A DNA stretch of 64,000 nucleotides from the NCBI GenBank assembly GCA_025526915.1, contig JAHLKH010000080.1, forward strand, positions 1 through 64,000. The letters are read 5' to 3'. Origin of the DNA: Entophlyctis helioformis. Lineage: Eukaryota > Chytridiomycota > Chytridiomycetes > Chytridiales > Chytriomycetaceae. Shown one piece after another: positions 11,702 to 21,022 of the stretch. The notes under the pieces were generated by a model that ran no database searches, was not told the DNA's origin, and saw only the letters and a list, made by a program, of their open reading frames with translations. Position numbers and translations under genes: made by a program. How positions within the stretch are numbered: position 1 is the first letter of the stretch; each line of letters opens with the position of its first letter.

Positions 11702-11906
11702 TCTGCCTCTCCCCTTTCTCTCTCTCTCTTTGGTTTGTCTCAATATTTTTGACTAGCGTCTGCTGCAGTCTCTTGCAGTTGTTTTCTTGTGGTCGATCGG
11801 CTGCTTTCACTGCCGTGCTGCCACACAAGGGAAGAATAAATGCAGGATGCTGCATCAGTATGCATTGCGACAGGCGGAGACGATCTGCGAGAAACGGCGG
11901 AAACAG

Positions 11907-11908
<2 letters not shown>

Positions 11909-11945
<37 letters not shown>
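11909..11945. repeat. (GT)n microsatellite
   Basis: An uninterrupted run of about 18 TG/GT dinucleotides in the 3' flank of TMEM14 copy 1, inside the left arm of the inverted duplication. The rest of 11702-12049 holds only 3' flanks of BTA1 and TMEM14 and no gene that I can see. Confidence 0.95.
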
Positions 11946-11948
<3 letters not shown>

Positions 11949-12049
11949 AGTGATGGTGCATTCACGTGCACGCATGGCAGCACGCTGGACATGACGGACA
12001 TGGCATGACGGACATGCTATATGGACATGACACGCTGGACATGATATGC

Positions 12050-12449
12050 TCAGACACCACGCGACTGGTCGAGCCACTTCTTGGCATAGTACGCCGAGCC
12101 GAGCGTGCCAAGCACCGACAGCGTGATGGGGACCGGCTTGCGTGCACGGATCGCCTTGGGCAGCATGGCGCCTGCGAGCAGCACCGACGACACGGCCGCC
12201 AGCTCGACGCCGTAGTCCCTGTTCTCGCGGATGAGGAAGCTGGCCGTGGCGAACAGAGCGCCAAACGTCAGGCCGGCCACGAGCGACGGCACCGACTTGC
12301 CCTTGACGTACCCGATGGCACCGCCTGCTGCGCCTGTATGAGTGTTAGTGTGTTAGTGCAAGTGTTCGTGTGCGACAGACAGACTGGCAGGCAGACAGAT
12401 GGCGGCACTCACAGATGGCACCGATGGTGGCCGAGACGTGGAACGACAT
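12050..12449 (-). CDS. TMEM14-family small membrane protein (copy 1)
   Basis: Exons 12413-12449 and 12050-12333 (complement) encode 106 aa. The first exon holds only 12 codons plus one base (MSFHVSATIGAI), and the junction gives CAAGGAIGYVKGKSVPSL. Three to four short Gly/Ala-rich hydrophobic helices follow (SLVAGLTFGALFATASFLI, GVELAAVSSVLLAGAMLP, ITLSVLGTLGSAYYA), with the Tmemb_14 signature GGxxGYxKxxSxPSLxxGLxxG. Family members sit in ER, mitochondrial inner or chloroplast envelope membranes and have been linked to heme or fatty-acid export; the compartment here is open. It is transcribed away from the REEP gene that starts 300 bp to the right. A near-identical copy is at 20456-20855. Confidence 0.85.
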
Positions 12450-12749
12450 GCTGAGAGTGAGTGAGCGAGCGAGCGAGCGAGTGTGGCAGGCAGATGCACA
12501 GACACGCACAAAGCGTTGAACAGCGCAGGTCATCTGTGCGTCACGTGGCTGTCACGCCGCTGTCACGTGTCTCGCTTCACTTTTGCACCACAAGGCAGAT
12601 CCGATGTGCCGCCCGCTCCGATCCGCACACACACCGGCCACGAACACCTTGCCGTGCACCACGCAAGACGGCAACTTCTGCGACTAAGAGTGCGACTACT
12701 ACCACAACAACCACAACAACCACCACAACAGCAACAGCAACAGCAGCAC
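12450..12749. promoter_or_regulatory. Shared divergent promoter of TMEM14/REEP pair, copy 1, with two CACGTG boxes
   Basis: These 300 bp separate two divergent start codons. Two CACGTG palindromes are visible at 12542-12547 and 12564-12569, 22 bp apart. CACGTG is the core bound by bHLH factors of the Cbf1/Pho4 type in fungi. A (GAGC)n-like stretch lies next to the TMEM14 start and a CAACAACCA-rich stretch next to the REEP start. The same arrangement recurs at 20155-20455. Use as a regulatory site is inference. Confidence 0.45.
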
Positions 12750-13468
12750 ATGCCGCCCCGTGTCATCAATCCCGCCCCCTCGCACCCGGCCGAGCACCTC
12801 AAGGGCCTGCCCACAACCGCCCACGTGCCGTCGCCGCTGCGCGACCTGTCCGAGTCGCTCACCCCATACGTCGCCAAGGCCGACCTGGTGCTGTCCCGCA
12901 TCCCGCTGCTGCGCACGCTCGAGGCGCACAGCCAGGTGCCCAAGACGTACATTGCGCTGGCCGCCTACCTGGCCGTCACCTTCTGCCTGTTCACGCGCAC
13001 GGCCGCGCCGTTTGTGTCGACGGTCGTGGTCGGCCTGGCGTGGCCGCTCGCCGCCGCGCTGGCCGCCGTGGCCGAGTCGGATGCCCGCCGCATGCGCCAG
13101 TGGCTGCTGTATCTGGCGGCGTTTGCCGTCGTCGCCGCGGTGGATCTGGCCAGCGGCGTGCTCGTGCGCGTCGTGCCGCTGTACTATGTGGTCAAGTCGC
13201 TGCTGCTCGTGTGGCTCTACCACCCACACACCAAGGTGCGTCTGGTTGTGTGTCTGCTGGTCTGCTGGTCTGCTGGTCTCACATTGGCCATGGCCACCAA
13301 CTCGCTCGATCACTCATCCACTCACTCGCGCATGCTTACTTGCCAACACACGACCACTGACAGGGTGCCAGCGTCGTGTTTGATGCCATCGAGCCCGTCA
13401 TCGCGCCGCTGCTGTCCAGCAACCCAGCCGCATCCAAGGACACCAAGGACACCAAGAAGACCCAGTAG
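12750..13468 (+). CDS. REEP/YOP1 (TB2/DP1/HVA22) ER-shaping protein (copy 1)
   Basis: Exons 12750-13235 and 13364-13468 give 196 aa. The start at 12750 is the first ATG after the CAACAACCA-rich leader. The protein has a ~60-residue polar N-terminus and then the family's hairpin segments: TYIALAAYLAVTFCLFTR, VSTVVVGLAWPLAAALAAV, MRQWLLYLAAFAVVAAVDLA and VVPLYYVVKSLLLVWLYHP. VPKTYIALAAYL, RQWLLYL and PLYYVVKSLLLVWLYHP match the conserved parts of YOP1/REEP5. These proteins wedge into the outer leaflet and curve ER tubules together with reticulons and SEY1/atlastin. The last exon encodes GASVVFDAIEPVIAPLL and a Lys/Asp-rich tail. A copy at 19435-20154 differs at only a few residues. Confidence 0.85.
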
Positions 13469-13801
13469 ATCTCTGGCTCTCCTTCTGGAACTCGCACACA
13501 CACTCGCTCTCTCGGCCATCTCAGTAATACATCCAGGCGATGCGTCGTCGACGCATTCATGCTTATGCTTATCCTATCATGCTTTGTCTACATTAAAAGC
13601 CTCATTCTGTCACGGACCACCGTTGCAGTCGTACCTGGTTTCCATCTGCCCGATTGCTTTTCTATGACTGAGCATCCCAGATCCACGCCTTCCCGTCAGT
13701 GCCCATGCCATGGAGAATCGCATAGCCGGACAGGCTTTGGCGGTCTGTTGACAAACAGCATCAGTAGCACCTGTAGCAACAACCATCACCGCCAGCTAGA
13801 T

Positions 13802-16786
13802 ATGGACGTTGCTGGTGCACCGCAGTCGCACTCTGGAAATGCGCCCGGCACGGCAATGGCAGATACAACGACATCTGGCCATGGCCGTGGCCTGAGCTCG
13901 TCGGCCATCGCCACCATCTCGGACGCCACTGTTCCGCGATCGGTCGACATGGCCGCCGTTTCCATCTCTGTATCGCTTTCGGGCCACGCCGCAGCTGCCA
14001 ACAGCACCAACAGCAACAGCAACAATCCGGCGGCATCTGGCTCCAGTGCCACCGCACCTTACACAGTAACATCGCCCAACGCTCAGGCACCAGGACTCAC
14101 CACGCAGGACGGATCTGCCGCCACAACACGTCCGTCGCTCATTGTGCGCCAGCCAAGCGCGGCCACGGCAAGCACAGGCAACATTGGCCAGACGGAAGCC
14201 GCATCGCTGGATGCAAGCAGCCGCAGCAGCACAGGCACACACGGGCCAGCCGCCGCCGTCGGCACAACGCCGCTGATCGTCGGCACAAGCATCGACGAGC
14301 TCGAAGCGCTCCGACGCAGCAGCCAAGTCGTGTGCGCCAACCCTGCAAGCAACAACGCGGCGAACGAGCCAGGCAGCCAGTCCATCAACGGCAGCTCCAT
14401 CAACAACCAGTCGGCGACAAAGAGCACGGGCACGCTGAGCGGCCGGCCCAAGTTTACCGAGAACCGCTACACCATCTATGCCGATCCCGCGGAATCGGCT
14501 GCGTCGGCGTCCGTGGTAGATGTCGTCAAGTGTCTGGTCGAGGCCGGCGAGTACCGGCTCGTGTCGTCGGCACTCACACCGAGCGATGTCAACGCGTTGG
14601 TGAACCTGCTCGACCCGACCGACCGGCACCGACTGGCGCGCGAGTACCGCACCGTGTTTAGCGAAGACGAGCTGGCCAAGATCCGCCGCGGCAACACGGC
14701 GCTGCTGGTCGAGAAGCTGGGCGGCGAGGCGGGGCTCAAGGTGCTTGCGCGGCCGATTGTCGTGTGTCCGTTGGCCGGCACCATTGTCATTGGAAACCAG
14801 GTCGAGGAGATCCGCAACATGCTGCGCGAAAGCGGCTGGGAGGGCGGGCGAGGGTCGGTTGTGGCGACGGGGATGCCGCTGGACCCGAGCGCAGGCATAT
14901 CCAGCGGCATGGGCTTCAGCAGTCTGAATGCCTCGGTCTCTGCGCGTGCATCTGCCGCGTCTGCTGCATCATCCAGCGCCAACACAGCATCGGCGCGTGC
15001 GTCGGGCGCCGAGCATGGCTCCACCAACAGGGCCGTGATCCTACCATCCAACATGAGCGTGCATGCCGTCAACGCCTCGTCGTCCTTTTCGGCAAGCAGT
15101 GGCGGTGGCAAGCCAAAGTACATTGTGTACCACGACCCGCAGGACCCCGAGTCGGCGGCCATCTTCTCCATGATCACGTCCAAGGTGCCGCCCAACCTGT
15201 ACAAGGTCGTGTCGGGGCCGCTCGACCGCCGCGAGATCAAGACGATCCAGTACAACCTCGAGCCGGGCGAGCGCGCGACGCTGTGCCGCCATGCCGACAA
15301 GCTGCTGACCGCCAACGAGCAGCTGCGCATCCGCCAAGACGACGTCGAGATCCTGTCGGCCAAGCTGTCGGGCCCGGCGGGTCTGCAGCACCTGTGCCGG
15401 CCCATTGTCGTGTGTCCCGTGGCGGGCACGATCGTCATTGGCAACAAACCAGACAAGGTGTCGCAGATCCTGGAAGAAGACGGCTGGCACTCGTCGCTGA
15501 CGTCGACCGTGACCGTGAACGTCCAGCGCACGAGCATGTCCCTGCACCACATGGCGCTCGGCATCCGGCGGTCGCTGTCGCGCAACTCGAACCAGATCCG
15601 CCGGTCGCCCAGTGTCGCGTCGGCAACGTCCGTGGCGAGCGTGGCGACCACGGGCACCACGGGCAGCGTCGGGCCGAAATCCAAGTACACGTTTGTGCAC
15701 GACCCGGCCAACCCGCATTCGGTCATGCTGCTCGAACAGGTGCGCACGCGTGCAGGTACGACGGCCGAGGTGCAGGTCGTGACGGGCCCGCTCACGCCCA
15801 AGGATATCAAGCCCATGTTGCATCTGATTGAGCCGCGCAACCATTTGTCGCTGCTTGTCAAGCATGACGTGCTGTCGGCCGCCGACCAGGCCAAGGTCAA
15901 GAGCGGCCGGCCGGACGTGCTGGTGGCCGCGGTGACGGGCGAATCGGGACTGGCCAATCTGGTGCGGCCCATTCTCATGTGTCCGCTGCTGGGCACGATC
16001 ATGGTCGGATACCGGCCAGACGAGATTGACGCGGTCATGAGCGACGACGTGTGGGGACTCAGCGGCTCGTTTGCAGGGCTTGGCGGTCCTGGCTCTGGCC
16101 TCGAGCCCTCACCCCTCTCGCACGACTCGCTCAGCCGCTCGTCGGGCACCGGCAGCGCAACCGTGCGACGATCGCCGTCCATGCGTCCAACATCGTCGCT
16201 CGCAAACGGCAGCTCGATCGTCTCTGACACGTCGTCCACCGCATCGGGCCACACGGCATCGATCGGTTCCATGGGGCCGTCCACTACCTCGCAGCTCCAG
16301 CCGCCGTCGCCCATCACGGGTCCCGACGGCGCCACGCACTCGCGGCAGGTCTCTGCCGCACCGTCCACCGCGTCCGCCCTGTCGACCCGACCGGTGCCGG
16401 GCATCAAGTACACGCTCTACCACGACCCGGACGACCAGAAATCCCTTGAAGTGTACCGCGTGCTCTCGTCGTCGTGCGACCCGGCCGAGTACCGCGTCCT
16501 CACCACGCCGCTCACGCCACACGACATCCGCACGCTGCTCCACATGATCGATGCCAACGACCGGCTGTCGCTGTGCCGCTCAACCGTCGGCCTGCTGGAC
16601 AAGACCGAGATGGACAAGATCAGTCGCGGCGACCTGGATGTGCTCGCCCGCAAGCTCAGCGGCGATGCTGGCATCAAGTACCTGTTTCGCCCGATCCTCA
16701 TGTGTCCGATTGCCGGCAGCGTCGTGGTCGGTGCACGCATGGGCGAGGTCATGGCCATGCTGCAGGGCGGCAACATGGGCTGGTGA
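13802..16786 (+). CDS. Protein with four tandem ArsC/Spx-like (thioredoxin-fold) domains lacking the catalytic Cys
   Basis: An intronless gene of 994 aa from the ATG at 13802 (G at -3 and +4); an in-frame ATG at 13664 is an alternative. Residues 1-215 are Ser/Thr/Ala/Asn-rich. Then four ~125-residue modules occur at about 14448-14845, 15112-15490, 15680-16055 and 16402-16780, separated by Ser-rich linkers. Each module opens with K/R-Y-T/I-x-Y/V-H/A-DP, has a PLTxxDI-type motif near residue 40, and closes with RPIVVCPxxGTIVIG or RPILMCPxxGTIMVG. This order (strand + loop + Ser, then a P-x-x-x-x-L/I helix, then RPI...vG) mirrors the arsenate-reductase/Spx fold. The ArsC catalytic Cys loop is replaced by HDPxxPxS or similar, so classical reduction is unlikely; a binding or scaffold role is possible. 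I do not recognise a named family with this architecture. It lies in the spacer of the inverted duplication. Confidence 0.85.
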   Translation: MDVAGAPQSHSGNAPGTAMADTTTSGHGRGLSSSAIATISDATVPRSVDMAAVSISVSLSGHAAAANSTNSNSNNPAASGSSATAPYTVTSPNAQAPGLTTQDGSAATTRPSLIVRQPSAATASTGNIGQTEAASLDASSRSSTGTHGPAAAVGTTPLIVGTSIDELEALRRSSQVVCANPASNNAANEPGSQSINGSSINNQSATKSTGTLSGRPKFTENRYTIYADPAESAASASVVDVVKCLVEAGEYRLVSSALTPSDVNALVNLLDPTDRHRLAREYRTVFSEDELAKIRRGNTALLVEKLGGEAGLKVLARPIVVCPLAGTIVIGNQVEEIRNMLRESGWEGGRGSVVATGMPLDPSAGISSGMGFSSLNASVSARASAASAASSSANTASARASGAEHGSTNRAVILPSNMSVHAVNASSSFSASSGGGKPKYIVYHDPQDPESAAIFSMITSKVPPNLYKVVSGPLDRREIKTIQYNLEPGERATLCRHADKLLTANEQLRIRQDDVEILSAKLSGPAGLQHLCRPIVVCPVAGTIVIGNKPDKVSQILEEDGWHSSLTSTVTVNVQRTSMSLHHMALGIRRSLSRNSNQIRRSPSVASATSVASVATTGTTGSVGPKSKYTFVHDPANPHSVMLLEQVRTRAGTTAEVQVVTGPLTPKDIKPMLHLIEPRNHLSLLVKHDVLSAADQAKVKSGRPDVLVAAVTGESGLANLVRPILMCPLLGTIMVGYRPDEIDAVMSDDVWGLSGSFAGLGGPGSGLEPSPLSHDSLSRSSGTGSATVRRSPSMRPTSSLANGSSIVSDTSSTASGHTASIGSMGPSTTSQLQPPSPITGPDGATHSRQVSAAPSTASALSTRPVPGIKYTLYHDPDDQKSLEVYRVLSSSCDPAEYRVLTTPLTPHDIRTLLHMIDANDRLSLCRSTVGLLDKTEMDKISRGDLDVLARKLSGDAGIKYLFRPILMCPIAGSVVVGARMGEVMAMLQGGNMGW

Positions 16787-17068
16787 TGGATGCGTGACCG
16801 CCTGTCCGCCGTCTCTCTGTCTCTCCCGTACATCTCTATAAGTCTCTGTGTGTGTGTGGTCTCCCTTTTCGCCCATCCCTTCCTCCTCCTTCTTGCAAAC
16901 CCCATTTCCAGCAAGCCTGTCTTCTAGTAAATGGCCGAATGCTTCCGCCCAACAAACGCGATGTGCCGATAGACGGATGTGATCTGGTATGCTATGCCCC
17001 ATCTGCTGGGCTGTTTATGCTGTTCAAGTTGTGGTGGGTTTATTGAGGACGGGGGAGGGCACACAGGG

Positions 17069-18028
17069 TCACACTTCCTGCACGTCGCCCGACCGAATAA
17101 GGTCCTCGACATCGGTGCGTTTGAGGAAATGCTGCGTGCCCGTCTCGAGCAGCAGCGGGCCGCCCTCGGTCATGACCTCGCCGCAGTCGCGCACGACGCG
17201 CACCTCGGTGAACACGTCGCGCGGCGGCAGCAGGCCGGCACCCAAGTCGATGTCGAGAAACTGGCCGCGGAGGTTGGACGCGAGGCGGCAGTAGTCGGCG
17301 GCAAACTCGGACTCGTGCAGCGAGATGTGGTGCTGGAGGGATGCCGGCAGGGCCGACGCTGTGCTGGCGCCGCCGCCGTGCGTCCACAGCGTCCGCGTGA
17401 TGCGGTCGAGGCGGCACCGTTGGTACGCGAGCACGCTCTGCTTGTTGCGCGCGATGCTGTGGTAGTGCAGGAGCTTGGCCGACTGCAGTGCGGGGATGTA
17501 CGAGGCGTCCATGCGGCTGCCTGCTGCCGGCCTGCCGAGCCTGGATCGCTTGCCCTGCGCCTGTCTGCGCTTGGCTTTTGCGCGGCCTACTGCATCGTCG
17601 CTGTTGTTATCGTCGTGGTTGATGTCGTCATCGTTGATGTCGTTGTTGTCGTTGTCGTTGTGCACGTCGTCGAGCAAGCCGGCGCCGTGCGGGTCCGCCT
17701 GGATGGCGGCTATCAGGCCGTCCATGTCCTGGAACTGCTTGACCAGGTGCTTGAGCTCCAGCACAATGTCCCGCACAGCGTCGTCCTTGTACGGCATGAG
17801 CGACCCGGTGCTGCGCTCGCGCACGGCGTCCCGCACCAGCTTGGCCGCCGTGTCGCCAAACAGCCGAGTCGCCGAGTGGTGCGGGCTGCCGTCGCTGTCT
17901 GCCGCCTGCGAGCCGGCAAGCGCCAGCGATGCTTCCGTCGTGGCTCCCGTGGCTCCCGTGGCTCCCGTGGCCGCCGTGCCGGCCTCGGATGCTGGCGGGC
18001 CTGCTGCCCGTCTCGCCGATGCGGACAT
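17069..18028 (-). CDS. PSF1: DNA replication complex GINS subunit PSF1
   Basis: An intronless frame of 319 aa from the ATG at 18028. After ~55 Ala/Gly/Ser-rich residues the PSF1 A-domain starts with RLFGDTAAKLVRDAVRE. The helical core follows with IARNKQSVLAYQRCRLDRI (the family's RNKRCLLAYLxxR motif), then the linker and small B-domain ending DVFTEVRVVRDCGEV, HFLKRTDVEDLIRSGDVQEV. With SLD5, PSF2 and PSF3 it forms GINS, part of the CMG helicase at replication forks. PSF1 is usually about 200 aa; the excess is the N-terminal extension plus an Asn/Asp-rich insert (about 17600-17680, HNDNDNNDINDDDIN). An initiator closer to FGDTA, or a short upstream exon, cannot be excluded. The gene is head-to-head with the next one, with 44 bp between start codons. 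Confidence 0.85.
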   Translation of the reverse strand: MSASARRAAGPPASEAGTAATGATGATGATTEASLALAGSQAADSDGSPHHSATRLFGDTAAKLVRDAVRERSTGSLMPYKDDAVRDIVLELKHLVKQFQDMDGLIAAIQADPHGAGLLDDVHNDNDNNDINDDDINHDDNNSDDAVGRAKAKRRQAQGKRSRLGRPAAGSRMDASYIPALQSAKLLHYHSIARNKQSVLAYQRCRLDRITRTLWTHGGGASTASALPASLQHHISLHESEFAADYCRLASNLRGQFLDIDLGAGLLPPRDVFTEVRVVRDCGEVMTEGGPLLLETGTQHFLKRTDVEDLIRSGDVQEV

Positions 18029-18072
18029 GTCGGCGTGTTCGGACTTTGCGACCAACCCGCCATTCAACGCCA

Positions 18073-19230
18073 ATGGGCAATGCCCCCTCGAGCCACAACC
18101 AGCACAACCAGCACAACCACAGCAGCAGCAGCAGCAGCAGCGGCAGCAAACGGCTGGCCGCTCGCTCGCACGCACACGCAGCAGCAGCCAAGGCGTCCAA
18201 GGCGACCACTGCACCACCACCGCATCCACGCATCCTAGCGTCGGCCGTCTGCAGCGAGCCGGCCGCATCTGCAACAACTCCAACGCCGACAACAACGACA
18301 ACAACAACAGCCGCTGTCGATGCGCTCGACCAGCACGGCGCCGACAGCCGACACCAGCAGCGCTCGCTGTGGGACACACTGCCGGTCGAGCTGCGCATCA
18401 TGATCCTGCAGCATGCAGGCCCGCTCTCGCTCTTCCTGTGCTTCGGCACGCTCGCCACGCCGCCAGCCGGCCAGTGCACCGCACAAGCCTTGTGGCTCGA
18501 TGCCATCGCCCTCGACTGGCACGGCGACCTGCACCTGCTGCCGCACATCGAGCTAGACCGTGTGGCGCATATGGATCGCGTGGTGTCGCGCGCCATGTAC
18601 CATCGACTGTGCGCGCGGTTCCCGCAGCAGGCGTGCACGAGCAGCACAGCGGAGATGCTCCGCGCAGCCAACGGCTACACGGTCGACAGCAGCAACGCCA
18701 ATGCGCGGCTCATGGCGTCATCGCTGCTCAATATCCCCATGCGGCACGGGTGGTTCGACCTGCTGGATTTCACGTACCCGGTCGCCCTCGGCTGGTGGGC
18801 TATCGAGTGCGGGCACACGGGCCTCCTCACTCACCTGGTAGCCCACCATGCCGTGCATCTGCGCAAGTACCGCGCGTTCCGCTCGTTTTCAGCGCTGGAT
18901 CGCGCCGCCCTGCGCGGCAGTCTCGGCGTCCTCCAACTGCTCCACGATGCAGGCAATACGGCCTGCACGGCATGGACCGTGTACTATGCTGTCGCGAGCG
19001 GTCGGCTCGATGTTGTCGTCTGGCTCGCCCGCCATGGATACCGGTGCACACGCGAATGCATCGACGAGGCTGCGCGCCGTGGGCATGCACAGATTCTGCA
19101 GTTCTTGGTTGCGAACGCTGGCGAGCAGTGCACGGACGCGACCATCCAGCAGGCTACGGCCAATGGGCACGGTCACCTCGCTGAATGGTTGAAAGCCAAC
19201 ACTCCGTCTGTAGATCGGCTTAACCCATAA
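18073..19230 (+). CDS. F-box/ankyrin-repeat protein, paralogue A
   Basis: A 385-aa intronless protein. The start at 18073 gives MGNAPSS, which fits an N-myristoylation signal (Gly2, Ser6); this is inference. Residues 6-90 are Ser/His/Thr/Ala-rich. An F-box-like helix pair follows, SLWDTLPVELRIMILQHAGP then LFLCFG, and after it about eight degenerate ankyrin-type repeats with the pattern AAxxGxLxVLxxLxxxG (for example DRAALRGSLGVLQLLHDAG and YYAVASGRLDVVVWLARHG). Such proteins usually act as substrate receptors of SCF ubiquitin ligases. Three relatives lie at 47514-48704, 48866-50151 and 51995-53242; this one is the most divergent, lacking the MARLQAxRxVKADNLWDL block before the F-box. Confidence 0.75.
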   Translation: MGNAPSSHNQHNQHNHSSSSSSSGSKRLAARSHAHAAAAKASKATTAPPPHPRILASAVCSEPAASATTPTPTTTTTTTAAVDALDQHGADSRHQQRSLWDTLPVELRIMILQHAGPLSLFLCFGTLATPPAGQCTAQALWLDAIALDWHGDLHLLPHIELDRVAHMDRVVSRAMYHRLCARFPQQACTSSTAEMLRAANGYTVDSSNANARLMASSLLNIPMRHGWFDLLDFTYPVALGWWAIECGHTGLLTHLVAHHAVHLRKYRAFRSFSALDRAALRGSLGVLQLLHDAGNTACTAWTVYYAVASGRLDVVVWLARHGYRCTRECIDEAARRGHAQILQFLVANAGEQCTDATIQQATANGHGHLAEWLKANTPSVDRLNP

Positions 19231-19434
19231 TCCAATGGCTGTATTGTGTCTTGCGTTGTTGTTGGCAGAGTTGCGCTTGTCGGGTTGACTCGCGACGTGC
19301 AGCGCAAGCCCGGCCGGGAACAAAGGAATGCGAGACAGTGGTTTTATAGATGATGAATATTAATGAGATGGCGGGAGAGGGAGAGCGAGTGTGGGTGTTC
19401 GAGTTCCAGAAGGAGAGCCAGAGATCTACTGGGT

Positions 19435-20154
19435 CTACTGGGTCTTCTTGGAGTCCTTGGATGCGGCTGGGTTGCTGGACAGCAGCGGCGCGATGACGGG
19501 CTCGATGGCATCAAACACGACGCTGGCACCCTGTCAGTGGCCGTGTGTTGGCAAGCAAGCAGCGCGAGTGAGTGGATGAGTGATCGAGCGAGGATCGAGT
19601 GGATGGTGGCCATGGCCAATGCGAGGCCAGGCAGACCAGCAGACCAGCAGACACACAACCAGACGCACCTTGGTGTGTGGGTGGTAGAGCCACACGAGCA
19701 GCAGCGACTTGACCACATAGTACAGCGGCACGACGCGCACGAGCACGCCGCTGGCCAGATCCACCGCGGCGACGACGGCAAACGCCGCCAGATACAGCAG
19801 CCACTGGCGCATGCGGCGGGCATCCGACTCGGCCACGGCGGCCAGCGCGGCGACGAGCGGCCACGCCAGGCCGACCACGACCGTCGACACAAACGGCGCG
19901 GCCGTGCGCGTGAACAGGCAGAAGGTGACGGCCAGGTAGGCGGCCAGCGCAATGTACGTCTTGGGCACCTGGCTGTGCGCCTCGAGCGTGCGCAGCAGCG
20001 GGATGCGGGACAGCACCAGGTCGGCCTTGGCGACGTATGGGGCGAGCGACTCGGACAGGTCGCGCAGCGGCGACGGCACGTGGGCGGTTGTGGGCAGGCC
20101 CTTGAGGTGCTCGGCCGGGTGCGAGGGGGCGGGATTGATGACACGGGGCGGCAT
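19435..20154 (-). CDS. REEP/YOP1 ER-shaping protein (copy 2)
   Basis: Exons 19669-20154 and 19435-19530 (complement) give 193 aa. The sequence is almost the same as copy 1: SESLAPYV instead of SESLTPYV, WPLVAALAA instead of WPLAAALAA, and an in-frame loss of three codons that turns KDTKDTKKTQ into KDSKKTQ. A second in-frame stop lies three codons after the first. The intron (138 nt) differs in length from that of copy 1 (128 nt). Role and topology are as for copy 1. Both copies have intact frames and splice sites, so both are probably functional. Confidence 0.85.
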
Positions 20155-20455
20155 GTGCTGCTGTTGCTGTTGTGTTGTGGTGGTTGTTGTGGTTGTTGTG
20201 GTAGTAGTCGCACTCTTAGTCGCAGAAGTTGCCGTCTTGCGTGGTGCACGGCAAGGTGTTCGTGGCCGTGTGGTGTGTGCGGGTCGGAGCGGGCGGCACA
20301 TCGGATCTGCCTTGTGGTGCAAAAGTGAAGCGAGCCACGTGACAGCGGCGTGACAGCCACGTGACGCACAGATGACCTGCGCTGTTCAACGCTTTGTGCG
20401 TGTCTGTGCATCTGCCTGCCACACTCGCTCGCTCGCTCGCTCACTCACTCTCAGC
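20155..20455. promoter_or_regulatory. Shared divergent promoter of TMEM14/REEP pair, copy 2
   Basis: Inverted copy of 12450-12749. Both CACGTG boxes are kept, at 20336-20341 and 20358-20363, with the same 22-bp spacing. One flanking base differs (GAGCCACGTG here against GAGACACGTG in copy 1, read on the same strand). Confidence 0.45.
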
Positions 20456-20855
20456 ATGTCGTTCCACGTCTCGGCCACCATCGGTGCCATCTGTGAGTGC
20501 CGCCATCTGTCTGCCTGCCAGTCTGTCTGTCGCACACGAACACTTGCACTAACACACTAACACTCATACAGGCGCAGCAGGCGGTGCCATCGGGTACGTC
20601 AAGGGCAAGTCGGTGCCGTCGCTCGTGGCCGGCCTCACGTTTGGCGCTCTGTTCGCCACGGCCAGCTTCCTCATCCGCGAGAACAGGGACTACGGCGTCG
20701 AGCTGGCGGCCGTGTCGTCGGTGCTGCTCGCAGGCGCCATGCTGCCCAAGGCGATCCGTGCACGCAAGCCGGTCCCCATCACGCTGTCGGTGCTTGGCAC
20801 GCTCGGCTCGGCGTACTATGCCAAGAAGTGGCTCGACCAGTCGCGTGGTGTCTGA
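20456..20855 (+). CDS. TMEM14-family small membrane protein (copy 2)
   Basis: Exons 20456-20492 and 20572-20855 give 106 aa, apparently identical in sequence to copy 1 at 12050-12449. The first exon again holds 12 codons plus one base. The 3' flank runs into the long CA repeat starting at 20949. Function is as for copy 1; duplication may simply raise dosage. Confidence 0.85.
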
Positions 20856-20947
20856 GCATGTCATGTCCAGCGTGTCAAGTCCATATAGCATGTCCGTCAT
20901 GCCATGTCCAGCGTGCTGCCATGCGTGCACGCGAATGCACCATCACT

Positions 20948-20948
<1 letters not shown>

Positions 20949-20995
<47 letters not shown>

Positions 20996-21022
20996 CACAC
21001 ACACACACACACACACACCACA

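Larger units (their letters stand above)
11797..13530. repeat. Left arm of 1.7-kb inverted duplication
   Basis: This segment and the reverse complement of 19361-21165 match base for base over long runs, including introns, both start-codon contexts, the shared promoter and the 3' flanks. The left edge is near CGGCTGCTTTCACTGCCGTG at 11797 and the right edge near GCCATCTCAGTAATA at 13530; beyond these points similarity stops abruptly. It carries copy 1 of the TMEM14/REEP pair. Confidence 0.9.

Noticed and set aside
9392..11743. 783-codon open frame on the minus strand
   Set aside because: It is the mirror of the BTA1 coding strand. Strong C/G third-position bias removes stops from one antisense frame; the translation (Val/Leu/Gly/Glu-rich, no domain) has no independent signal.
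14476..16413. 645-codon minus-strand open frame
   Set aside because: Antisense shadow of the ArsC-like repeat gene, whose repeats and motifs are clear on the plus strand.
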